The notes beneath the pieces are model-generated. The model was given only the letters and a program-made list of their open reading frames with translations. It was not told the DNA's origin and did not search any database. From positions 17,488,360 to 17,552,359 of the forward strand of contig NC_039368.1 in assembly GCF_003573695.1 (NCBI RefSeq): a stretch of 64,000 nucleotides of DNA. The letters run 5' to 3'. The translations under genes and the position numbers were made by a program. This DNA comes from Papaver somniferum (taxonomy: Eukaryota; Streptophyta; Magnoliopsida; Ranunculales; Papaveraceae). Positions 22,607 to 33,118 of this stretch are shown here, piece by piece. How positions within the stretch are numbered: position 1 is the first letter of the stretch; each line of letters begins with the position of its first letter.

Positions 22607-23853
22607 TAGCCTTTCAAATCAGGGTTTTGCATTGCTCACAAAGAAAACACTATCCACCGTTAGGTGAAAACCTGATTTAGATTCAAGCTAATATATCTCA
22701 ACCGTTAGATTGAAATCTTAGCTTGTCATACACAAATTAACTGCATGCTTCTAGGTTTGTAAACCGTAACCAAACGTGTGCATTGTTGGTTCAATAAAAG
22801 TCAACCAAAAGGTTAGCCATTTGAGCATTTCATACCAACCACTTTCTTCTTCACCATAACTAGTTCAAATGACTCACATGAACTAGTTAGAGAGTTGTTC
22901 AATTGCAAGGAAATCTCATGTACTACACAAAACACAATTGAAGCAAAGATGATTTGATTCACATGAATCGGTTCATAAACTTTATAGGCACGATTTGCAA
23001 AAGCATTCCTTAGTCTTTATGAGTTAAGTTCAGAAATCATCTTTAGATATATAACCTATACAAGTTCGCAGACTAGGTTCGCGGACTTGAAGTACTGGAA
23101 AGAGTTTTCAAACTCCAGCAGAAATTCTCGGGTTCGAGAGCTTCGCTGGTTCGCGGACTTGGCTCACGCAACACAGTTTGATAACTCAGCAGAAATTCTC
23201 GGGTTTGAGAACTTCGACAGTTCGTGGACTGAGTTCGCGGACTTGGCTACTATCCGATTTTCATCATGGGATTTATGCACATATGTGTTTCCACAACATA
23301 CTTATGTCCACTACGGTTATGTAATCTAAACTCTCAGTTCAATCATTGAAACATTCTTAGAGGACATTATATAGTTGTTACACTATTTCTCGTCAAAGAA
23401 ATTTTCAAGATGATTGAAACATACATGACTTGCGTCACTAGGTAAAGAAAAACATGATCGAAGCGAAACGCTTACCAACACATATTTCGAGATATAGATA
23501 GGAGAGGTGTACTCGGCTCGAAATACCAAATGTGTATAATCTAATTCTATATATATATAGCATACGACTTTTGTCTCAAGAAGTAGGAGATAAAATAGAT
23601 AGACTTTTGAGTGACAGATAAGTTCAAGTCTTCACATACCTTTTTTTCGAGAAGTTCCACCGGTTCCTTGAGTAGTTATTCCATTTGTATGATGAATCTC
23701 CATGAAGTCCTTGATCTCAACTACACTTACTATCCTAGTCCAAGACTTAGCTATAATAGAATAGAAATCAAGACTTATAGTTTTGATCAATAACATTGAC
23801 AAACATGCTTGAGATATCAACGCATGCGAGTTTGACCGAGCAGTGCTCTAACA
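22607..23853 (-). repeat. Element C 5' LTR, proximal part
   Basis: On the minus strand it starts TGTTAGAGCA at 23853 and covers the first ~1.25 kb of the SIRE-type LTR, including the GTTCGCGGACT repeat block (about 23060-23255). It ends at the junction with truncated element D. The small open frame 23087-23329 is the repeat block only. Confidence 0.8.
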
Positions 23854-23858
23854 GAAGT
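23854..23858 (+). other. Target-site duplication GAAGT, right copy
   Basis: Matches 13308-13312 and marks the right border of element C within chromovirus F. Confidence 0.8.
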
Positions 23859-25975
23859 TTCAACAGAAAACACTCCTTAACTATCTTAATAGATAGTGGG
23901 AGCACCCATAGTTTATTGGATCCAGGTGCTGCAGATAGATGTGGAATATTAATTAATCCTGTCAATCCCTTGTTAGTAGATGTTGCAGATGGTACTAAAA
24001 TGGTTAGTGATGCCAAATGCACTGCATTTCCATGGAAAATGCAAGGGCATGAATTTCAGTGGGACATGAGATTATTGAAGCTTGGTGGTTGTGATATGGT
24101 ACTTGGTGTAGACTGGATGAAGAATATGAGCCCAATGTCATTTGACTTCAAAAAACTGACTGTGACATTCAACAAAAATGGGGAGAGCATCAAACTACAA
24201 GGTAATACTCCCTCAGCTCAAATATCCATGATATCTGGTAGTGACCTTAAAAAATGGCTTAAAAAAAATAAACATGGGCTAGTTGGTAGCCTCTTTGCCA
24301 TTACTGCTTGTGAGAAACAAGATGAAATACCTGAACCCATCAAGCCCTTACTAGAACAATATGATTTTATATTTCAAGAACCCAAGTCACTACCCCATTC
24401 TAGAGCTCATGACCATCACATTCCCTTGAAACCACTCACTACCCCTCCCAATCAAAGGCCATACAGAATTCCCTACATACAGAAAGAGGTGGTTAAGCAA
24501 CTGGTACAAGAGATGTTAAATTCTGGTACCATTCAACATAGTCATAGCCCTTTTTCTTCACCAATCATTTTAGTCAAGAAGAAAGATGGCATCTGGAGAT
24601 TCTGTGTTGATTATAGAAGATTGAATGAAGCTACAATCAAGGATAAATACCCTATTCCCATAATTAAAGAATTGTTAGATGAATTATTTGGTTCTAAGGT
24701 ATTTTCTAAGATTGATCTGAGGTATGGGTACCATCAAATAAGATTTTATCCCCCAGATACCTACAAGACAGCTTTCAAGACCCATCATGGGCATTATGAG
24801 TTCATGGTAATGCCTTTTGGCTTGACCAATGCACCAGCATCATTCCAGGCATTAATGAATGATGTGTTTGGGCAACATCTAAGGAAGTTCATTTTAGTGT
24901 TCTTTGATGACATTTTGGTGTACAGTCCTGACATGGAAACACATATGGAGCATCTTGAAATTACACTTAAGAATCTAAAGCAACACTCGTTATTTTCCAA
25001 GCTCAGCAAATGTACCTTTGGACAAACCCAAGTGGAATATTTAGGCCACATCATCACAGGTGAAGGAGTAGCTGCAGACCCATCCAAGATTGACTGCATG
25101 ATTAAATGGCCTACACCAACCACCTTAAAGAGACTTAGGAGATTTTAAATGGACACTGACAGACCTCTTGAAGAAGGACAATTTTAAATGGAGTACTGAA
25201 TCCCAATCTGCTTTTGAGTCCCTCAAGAAGGATGTTACCACAACTCCAGTTCTAGTCCTTCCTAACTTCACTCAACCATTTGAGGTGGAGACTGATGCAT
25301 GTGATACATGAGTTGGAGCAGTTTTGATGTAGAATAGAAGGCCAGTTGCTTACTTCAGCAAAGGTATGAAGTCCAGATTTCTACCCATGTCAACATATGA
25401 AAAGTAACTCCTTTTTGTGGTCATGGAAGGACCAAGTTGAGGCCTTACTTGATGGGGAATCATTTCACCATTCATACATACCATCAAATCTTGAAGTATT
25501 TTTTAGAACAAAAGCTACATACCATAGTGCAACAGAAGTGGCTCTCCAAATTACTGGTTATGATTATATAGTGTGTTACAAGAAGGGTGTGGAGAACAAG
25601 GTGGTTGATTCCTTATCAATATTCTCACACTCTGATTCCCTTCAATGTCAATTAATCACTCAACTACAGCCAACATGGCTGGGTGAAGTACAAGAAAGTT
25701 ATCACTCAGACAAATTAGCTTCTGAATTAATTCCACAGTTAACAATGTCACCCTCCAGCAAATCTCCTTACTCTCTCAGCCAAGGTGTACTAAGATACAA
25801 AAATAGGGTATACATTGGCTCAGCTGGGAACTTAAGACACCAGGTGATGGCTGACATTCATTCTTTATCAGTTGAAGGTCATTCATGCACTCAGGCCAGC
25901 TATCAAAGAGCCAAGTCTTACTTTCATTGGGTGGGAATGAAAAAATACTTACTCCAATATATCAAAGAGTGTGAC
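23859..25975 (+). pseudogene. pol: Chromovirus-type pol (protease, RT, RNase H remnant, integrase start)
   Basis: One open frame to 25148 carries the aspartic protease motif LIDSGSTHSLLD (about 23908-23943) and a full RT core: KKKDGIWRFCVDYRRLNE, KIDLRYGYHQI, MPFGLTNAPASF and the catalytic FFDDILVYS (about 24900-24926). The frame stops at 25146-25148. RNase H (25150-25620) is broken by several stops but still readable (EVETDACDT; AYFSKGMKS). The final frame reaches an integrase zinc-binding start with His near 25860-25880 and ends KECD at 25975, where an LTR interrupts it, before the catalytic integrase core. Only the codons after 23858 belong to F; the upstream part of that open frame is copia LTR. 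With the N-terminal gag at 12026-13312 this is one old element. Confidence 0.88.
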
Positions 25976-26497
25976 TGATAAGTGCATAATTCATATGATT
26001 TTAGTCTCCATTCCATACTTGTTTAAGCTATTATTCTTGCATATATTCGTATTATTACCCTTGTTTTCTCTTATTTGCCTCTAATAGGTGAATCATCCAA
26101 AAAGGAGCTACAAAGTGCTGAAAATATCTAAGAATAGAAGTATTCCAAGTATCCAAGTGCCCAAGTCCAAGAGAAGTGGAAGATATGCGACGAAAATGAG
26201 CAACACACACACAATCAAGAGACGGGACAAATACGGAGATTAAATCATTAAAATTAATGATTTCTCATCATCATCTTGAATATAATTGAAATACAAAAAG
26301 AATTCAAAAATAATGAGGTCATTCCGAGTTCGGATGAAGAAGTTGTGGCCAAAACAGTTTCATCAAATACCGAAGACAGTGAAGTCCGCGAACTGGGTTT
26401 GCGGACTGGGTTCGCAGACCTAATTCCGAAAATATCTGCTGGAATTTGAAGTTTGCGGACTGGGTTTGCGAACTTAGCAAGTGGAAAACGTGCATTA
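25976..26497 (+). repeat. LTR-G, left part
   Basis: It begins TGATAAGTGC directly after the interrupted integrase codon (left flank GTGAC). It is cut at 26497 by element K (CATTA duplication 26493-26497 and 50824-50828) and resumes at 50829. Positions 26388-26480 hold a block (TCCGCGAACTGGGTTTGCGGAC and ATCTGCTGGAATTTGAAG types) that resembles the repeat block inside the copia LTRs. Confidence 0.7.
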
Positions 26498-27643
26498 TGA
26501 TCGAATTTTATATAGTGGTAAGAAGGTTATCGTTCTCTCGGACTTGTGAAGATTGATTTAAGATTTAAGATTATGGAAAGAACTGAGGCTATGGATTCAA
26601 CCATTGACCAATTTTTAAGTGATTCAGTTAACAACAATATTTATGCAATTCACACGTTCAATTTGATTCTAAGATATTGCCAATATTAGATTTCCAAAAT
26701 ATTAATTGTTAATCGCAAGTATGGAACATCAAAAGCTCTAAGCTAAGCATGCACCATCAAGAGAGAAAACAACTAATTAATCAAAATATTATAATCAATT
26801 ATAGTTCAATGCAAATAATCATAAAGAAATTGCAATAATAAATTAATAAGAAAATACCACTTTATTATTGGAACAACGCTTCCTCCATAATCCCAACATG
26901 TAATTCTAGTTCCTCATTATTACAAAGAAAACTAAATAGAAGAAATAAAAGAAAATTGTGAAACTGGCTACCGGACACCGGCTCTCCCATCCTCCCCCTT
27001 CCTGTTCTCGACATCAATATATAGATTTCAACAAAATCTAACCTTCCTCTTTTAATTCTCTTCCACATGTCATGTCCAATGGGAGTGTGACACTTGTCTA
27101 AGAATACACAATATCACCTAATAAAGACTCGCCACATGTCCGACCACTTGCTTTTCTTTTCATGGGAAAGAAAATATTATATGAGCACATACTGATCTTA
27201 TATACGAGGTAAGTACTCATTTTGTCATTATCTCAATTCCAAAACAGATGTCATGTATTGATGTGGTGAAGTATATATTATGCTCAAAATCAATCTTCTT
27301 TAGTTGCAAAAGATATTTAGTTTCCTTTCTTCCTCCACCATGTCGACATACCTCGTACATTAATTATTGAGTAGGATTTTTCATTTTTCGTGATACATCC
27401 TAAATCTTTCGACAACTAATCACTAAGTCCTTCATCCTAAAATCCACAAGACCAAAATCCCCAAGCAAGTTAATTTCTTAAACCAACTTCACCCCGTCAT
27501 CTCCTTCACTAACTTAAATTAGGCCTATCCCATTTAGATCCAAAAGTATCCAAGACCCCTGTACTCCGTAGTCCATATTTTCTTCTTGGAATCCTAGTTT
27601 TAGCCGATTTTCTTGGAAGAGCCAATTTTATTCATTTACCTAC
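26498..27643 (-). repeat. Element K 3' LTR, distal part
   Basis: Homologous to 49462-50740 in the 5' LTR and lacks the MITE present there; the empty MITE target GAGGTAAG is at 27206-27213. It is interrupted at 27643 by element I and resumes after 34649. Without I the 3' LTR is about 1,225 bp, against about 1,209 bp for the 5' LTR minus its MITE. Confidence 0.85.
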
Positions 27644-29173
27644 TGGTAGACACATTTTTGTGTCTGAATTGTCCTCAATGTCTCTATTGATAGTACTCGT
27701 TTTCTTCCTTATTATGGTGTTTTATGTGTTTGTAGGTATTTTTTTGGAAATAAATAATTTTGGAAAAATCGGCTCGAAAAATTATGCGGAGCATCCCGGA
27801 GGACATTTGTTATTCGGACTCTCGGTTTTGGATAAGGGGCACCTCAATTTATAAGGGGCACCTGAGTTGGACACCTGCTAGTTACACTCCACAGACGGTT
27901 AGGGGGCAGTCATCTTCAAGAATTCAAATTCTGAATTTTGGCGGGAAATACTTAAACAGTTTTGGAAGAATTTCAATTGAGAAAATGAAGGGGTTATGGG
28001 TCGATTCAATGGCTGAAATTTGGTAGAGAGATGTGATATAGGTTAAGAAACACAGTATGAGTGACAGTATCGATTAACTTTGGATGGAATTATCGGTGTG
28101 ATTCACAAGCCCAAAACAGAGTACGTGGACTGTAACACGAGCAAAAATATGTTTCTGTTGTGCATGGAGAAGTTCTGCTAGCGTTAGACGAATTCTGAGG
28201 CGTGTATAAGCTGAATTGGAGCGTGCTAAAATGAAGTTTATGTGCGAAATTCCAAAAATGGTAAGAAAATATTCTCTTCACTGCCCGAGTAATTAAGGAT
28301 TATTTGGAGTTATAGCGATGGATTTCAGCGTGTTTTTGAGTATAAATATGCTCCTTGGGTCTACTAGAAAGGTTGGCAAGTGAGAGGGGATAGAAGAGAG
28401 AAACACAGAGTTCAAGGGAATCGATAGAAAAACTTCCAGAGAAGAAAGTTTCTGCTGCTGCTGGAAGGGAAGAACGCGAAGAACACAATGACCAAGACAG
28501 TCGTTTATCAACAGTGACAACGACTGTCGGTTGTGGGTCGTAGTACTCTAGATACTACTGCACTTTAGGGATGTCGTTCTTTGTAACGGTGTTTGCAATA
28601 GCTATAAACATTGCAAACACCCGATTTTATCATTTTCTCCATTTCATCCTTGTAAACATCTTTTGAACAATGAATATCAATTTTGAGCAAGTTTACATAA
28701 TGATGAGCTAAACCCATCCTCTGGGGCAACGGAGGAAACTATTCGGCCAATGAAAAAGGGGTAATTTATATTTTAATTATTTATGCAATTTATTATATTT
28801 AATTATTTGCCTTGAACAAAGAGTTTTTCCAAGGATTTTTATTAAATAGTTGTCATTTTAATTGATGGTATATGCTTGACTTAGAGTTTTTGATATTCCA
28901 TGCTTTTAACTTACATTTATTCTTTTATAAAATCTATTTTTGCAATAGTTAAAACTATTTAAAAGGAAAAATTTGTATAATAATATTAGAAATTTTAAAT
29001 TGGTAGAAAAAGTGGAATCCTTAGCGCCAGTTTCTCCAAAAATATTCCAATCACTTTGCTATTTTGCTTCACTTATAAAATTTATTTAAATCTAAAAAAA
29101 ATTATCTCCTTCACAAGTTCGAAAAGAACCCCAATGCTTACCACTATTCACAACAACTTTTGAAAATACATTA
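27644..29173 (+). repeat. Element I 5' LTR
   Basis: TGGTAGACAC start with a terminal dyad AGACACATTTTTGTGTCT (27648-27665). U3 carries two GATAAGGGGCACCT / TATAAGGGGCACCT repeats (27834-27869). The conserved segment GATGAGCTAAACCC lies near 28702. Open frames within (27660-28026, 28090-28520) are LTR sequence duplicated in the 3' LTR and are not genes. Confidence 0.9.
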
Positions 29174-29179
29174 AATTTT

Positions 29180-29197
29180 TGGCGTCGCCGACGCGGA
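29180..29197 (+). other. Primer-binding site of element I
   Basis: TGGCGTCGCCGACGCGGA, identical to element D. The primer tRNA is uncertain: the match to tRNA-Asp is poor. Confidence 0.7.
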
Positions 29198-29559
29198 CCT
29201 GTGCTTAGGTAGAATTTTTTTTTTTTAGGTTTATTATTATTTTTTATTTTTTTATTTTTTTTTTAAATTGTTTGTTCCTTTTTACGTTTCTTTTTATCTT
29301 TATTTTGCAGGTTCGAAGTGAAAACTAAGGACTTGGAGAGGAAAAAGCTTAAAGCGAAAAGCGAAAAGAGAAGAAAAGAGAAGAAAAGAGGACAATTTTA
29401 GGATTTAGTTTTTAACTTTTTTTTAGAGTGTGTGAGGAAAACTGTAATTTTTTTATTTTTTTCTTTTTGAACTTTAAATTGGACTTGGACTTTATTTTCT
29501 TAAAACCCTACGGAAGGGTCAAATTAAAAAAAATATATATATATTAAATTGTGTGCAGA
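29198..29559 (+). other. Element I leader, T-rich segment
   Basis: A strongly T-rich run (29212-29310) ends in TTTTGCAG, which looks like a splice acceptor. A purine-rich stretch (29330-29395) follows, then the conserved CCCTACGGAAGGGT segment (about 29505-29518). Comparable T-rich tracts ending in CAG occur after the primer site in D and K. No coding sequence is seen. Confidence 0.5.
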
Positions 29560-29671
29560 GAAGGACGGTGATTACAATATCACCTCGGCCCCTCGGGTTC
29601 GCACACGGCATAGGAGTCGTGGCCCGAGTCGACAACAACGGTTCATCCCTCGTCTGGTACGGGAGGTAAGT
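29560..29671 (+). promoter_or_regulatory. Conserved leader RNA structure and splice-donor-like site, element I
   Basis: Hairpin 1 is GGTGAT-TACAAT-ATCACC at 29567-29584. The second stem is CTCGGG with CCCGAG. The third, near CGTCTGGTACG, lies beside GGGAG/GTAAGT with the GT at 29666-29667, a perfect plant 5' splice consensus. Possible acceptors before the ORF include TTTTGTAG ending at 30240. Confidence 0.7.
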
Positions 29672-30260
29672 CCAATCGAAACACTCGTGAATCCCTTGCA
29701 AGCGAGTTACTGTACTCCTTAAGGTGCTAATTGTTTGAGGACGAACCAGACTGTCTTTATTTTCCTAGTAAAGGGAAAGGCATGGCCTAAACAAGATAAG
29801 GGTTCGGATTTCATCACCACTCCCTTCTTGCCCGCTTTAGGAGAACAAAACCTAACGCGAACCCAAGCTTTAAAATCTGATTAGAAAGAGACCTATAGGG
29901 TATCGAGCTTGTTAGAAAAAAATTTCGAAGGATATTGGTTATTCTTTTAGCATACTTGGAAGTTCATGACGGTTTCTGTGAGTTGAATGCGTGATTGCGC
30001 CGCCTTGTACTGCGGTGAGGCCTTGGGTATCAAATCTCCACTAAGCTTCCCTCGCATCGATTCAACTTACTTTGACTCGGATTGATTCCAGAGGGGTTTG
30101 CTTAAATTGTAACGAATTCCCTTTCGAGATATAGAAGCTAGTCTAGAAACAATCTAAGTGAAGCCATCATGCTTTTTGTTTGCTAGAAATCTTTAGGTTT
30201 TTTTTGGTGGAGTCGAGTCGGCCTTGTTTGTGGTTTTGTAGAATTCCCTTGCAATTAAGA
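29672..30260 (+). other. Element I putative 5'-leader intron
   Basis: Non-coding and homologous in part to leader segments of K (37305-37643 and 48475-48963), M (45816-46409), L (56362-56981) and J (63137-63756). The shared parts include the 'AAGCTTCCCTCGC' and 'GATTGATTCCAGAGG' segments and a TTCAACTTAC branch-like site. A pyrimidine-rich tract with TTTTGTAG precedes the ORF start by about 20 bases. Splicing is inferred from the sites only. Confidence 0.45.
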
Positions 30261-31783
30261 ATGTCGAACTGGTATGATAGAAGCCAATACAATGAGTATC
30301 GACCTGAATTTGAATATGGACATCATCAGTTTTATGACCATGGTGGGAATAGTAGTTGGGAACGCCAACCTTTTCAAGGTTATGGTTCATACCATAGTGA
30401 GCCCAATTACTATCCACACACGAATTGGTCTTACGAGCAAGAAAATCAGGAATATTATAGTACTAGTCATGCGTTTTTGGAAAATTACTTAAAAACTAGT
30501 CCTGACTATGACATTTCTAAACCTGTTCAATCTCTAGAAGAAACCTACCAACAAGTTCGAAGGGAGTATGAACGTGCAGTTAGTTCAAGATAAGAGAGTG
30601 CACAACGGTCTAATATATTCAATGAGACTTGTGAACGTATAAGTGTTACGCTCAGTGAAATTCAAGCACGTTTAGAGGCAGAAAATGAACAGTTAGCTAA
30701 TGCTGCTCGAAATAATCTAAATTTCCAAAATAGTGTTTCCAATTCTACCCTTGATATCAATAGTGAATATTTTCCCAATCTAGAGGACGAGGTTAGAATA
30801 AAAGACACTACTTTAGATGAGGTTCATGATGAAGATAATATTGATGAAGAATCATACATTTGTAGGCATAGTGATCCGGAACTAGTTACTCCATTTGAGC
30901 TTCATAATGATAATATTATTTCTGGTTCAGATCCCAATAATTTTAATGATTATTCACCTATTCAAAAGGATGTGGATCTGACTAGAGATACCACCGTTTT
31001 AGACGATGTAGTTCATGATCCTTTAGCCTACAGAGTATTGGAAATCCATCATTTGATGAACTTATTAATGGATCGGAGGAAGTAACTTTTATTAACACCT
31101 TAGTTAATGAGCTTTTATTAGAAACTTTCTCTTATAATCCTTTATATGATGATGGTTTAGAGGAACTGGTTTATCTTGAGAATTCTATTTTCGAGTCGAA
31201 CGATCTGGAAACAGTAGTATTAGATGAACTCGTAGAGATTAGTGAGGATGAACCTGACTTAGAAGAATCAATTGCCCATTTTCAGGAATCTGATGACCTA
31301 GAAATTAGGGAGATTGTGACCAGTCTATCTAGAGACGCCGAAAACTCTAAGTTTGGGGGTGATTATCGTTCTCCGTGTGCTTTAACTCTTAGAAAGGTCC
31401 CTTACTTGGGACTTGACATCAATGCCTCGACCATTCTAAAATATTATCTTCATACACGTTTTCCTGAATCTAATGGCGTCCATAAGGAAATTCAGTCGTT
31501 AGAAACCCATCCTCTAGTTGATGTGGTTTACCCAGGCTATGATTCCAAGATCGATTTTGTTTTCCCACCAAAACCTTTTCTACCAATTGTGGGAACATAT
31601 GAGTTTAAAATGTGTCAATTTTTAAGTTTTGAGACTAAACCTAATTATTTTAGGAAATTAGGGTCGACACATATGTTTAAGGAAGACTATCACTCTCTGG
31701 CTTGTGGCAGTCTCCTTTTGTCAGCTCTTTTTGGTTTTGAAGACCCACAGTTATCCCGATTACTGTTATACGGTTCGAGTTGA
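30261..31783 (+). pseudogene. MSNWY protein of element I, several lesions
   Basis: Function is unknown; it is related to the ORFs of D and K. The start ATG at 30261 gives MSNWYDRSQYNEYRPEFEYG, a Tyr-rich N-terminus like the other copies. A stop at 30591-30593 follows about 111 codons. Coding similarity continues to about 31020 and then shifts frame. The C-terminal domain is open from 31316 to 31783 and keeps SKFGGDYRSPC, VPYLGLDINASTIL, HPLVDVVYPGYDSKIDFVFP and a shorter C-terminus with one DPQLSRLLL motif. Compared with D, one copy of the DPQxFRLLL motif and the sequence between the two is lost. Confidence 0.65.
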
Positions 31784-33103
31784 CTAAACTTTTCCTAAGT
31801 CTGGTTGAAGACTTTAAACTTAGCACTTCTTGGGAGGTAACCCAATATTCATGCGACACGGTAATATCTTTCCTTATCTCTTTTGCTTCATTGGTAACAG
31901 TTTCTCCTTGTTCATGTTTTTAATTTTATCTTTAGAACATTGAGGACAATGTTAGGTTTAAGTTTGGGGGTATCGGAGAAACTTTTTAGTTACATAATAA
32001 ATAAACTCCAGAGCCTAGAAATTTATGCTTATTTAGGATGGCACTAACCAATATAAGTGGATGGAAGCATTTTGGTTTTAGAAGTTGAGGAACCAATCTG
32101 ACTAGATGGAAACATCTATAGAGTCTATTCATAAAAGCACAGAGCTCAGGTGTTACAAATAACATGATAGTTTCGCCATATCTTGTCGAGTCCTTTTCAC
32201 ATTCTATTTTTACTTTTCGTTTTCAAGTGATTCGGTGGGGCACACAATTCAAGTTGTTACCATTGCTAGGGTGAAATAGAGTGACTGAGCACCTTTTACA
32301 AAAAAAATAAAATAAAAAATTATTATTATTATTATTTTAGACCAGACCAATAGACCAATCGGAATAAATACTAACACTTGGATAGCAATATGTATGTGTT
32401 CTCCCTGTCTCCGTCGCCTAAACAAGCGTGGAATGCAGGATCCACGGGAATTACCATGTAATCTGCTGATAAGAAGCATGCACTTGGATCCACAAGATCT
32501 AATCATGTTGTTAGTTCTTAAATAAATGTGTGTTCAATAAAGTCGACCACTGGTACCCTTGTATATGCCAGTTATGTTGACCTAGGGTTAGGATTATCGA
32601 CCACTGGTTCCCTTGTATTTGCCAGTCGTGTTGATATTAGTCAGACCGGTATCTCAGTCATTTAGGTTAGGTTCATCTTGGCAGAGGCCTTCAGACAGAT
32701 ATGGGAAACACCGTTCACTTTTCAACCATCTACATTTTTCTTTTTCCATCTTCTTGATCTTTTCATGTGATTAGTTTGACTCCGAGTATGATGTCCATTG
32801 TGAAACTATCTTAGTAGAGCTCTGTCACTTTATATGAATTTTAGTATGCTTGAGTGCAAACTCGTGTACAACAATTGGAATTTCGCGTCAGGGTACTTCC
32901 TCCTGTAGTCAATAAGTATGCCAACCAAGGAGATTCTTTAGTGCCTTCCAAGGTTCTGCATAATTAGCTAGGGTCTGGAGTAAAGGTTTTGTGGGTGCAC
33001 CTCTGGTAAACCCTCCGTAGACAACACTCCGCCACTAGGGCCACCTAGGGATTCAAATGATTTTCCTTTCTAGAATAAATTTGCTCGAGGACTAGCAAAT
33101 AAT
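31784..33103 (+). promoter_or_regulatory. Element I 3' untranslated region
   Basis: No gene. It holds the dyad AACATTGAGGACAATGTT (31936-31953), the internal polypurine-like AAGTTTGGGGGTA (31960-31972), an ATT microsatellite (32320-32336), and a roughly 57-bp tandem duplication (about 32545-32640, 'CGACCACTGGT...TTGTAT...GCCAGT' units). The same parts recur in the 3' regions of M and J, and partly in K and L. Confidence 0.6.
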
Positions 33104-33118
33104 AAGTTTGGGGGTATT
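33104..33118 (+). other. Polypurine tract of element I
   Basis: AAGTTTGGGGGTATT directly precedes the 3' LTR start TGGTAGACAC. Confidence 0.85.

Larger units (their letters stand above)
13313..23853 (-). mobile_element. Element C: SIRE-type copia, reduced to two partial LTRs and nested inserts
   Basis: The outer ends are LTR ends of the SIRE family in inverted orientation (right end TGTTAGAGCA on the minus strand; left end next to the polypyrimidine terminus) and are flanked by GAAGT. On the minus strand the 5' LTR survives as 22607-23853 (first ~1.25 kb) and the 3' LTR as 13313-18408 (from about base 415 to its end, interrupted by a solo LTR). The whole copia internal region is gone. The simplest account is that D inserted in the 3' LTR, and one deletion then ran from within D through C's internal region into the 5' LTR. 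Confidence 0.75.

Noticed and set aside
24794..25123. 109-codon minus-strand frame
   Set aside because: Antisense shadow of the chromovirus RT.
28090..28520. Minus-strand open frames repeated at 33764-33991
   Set aside because: They are antisense frames in the paired LTRs of element I.
29180..29197. tRNA gene at primer sites
   Set aside because: Only 18 bases of tRNA-complementary sequence; no cloverleaf or internal promoter boxes around any of the sites.
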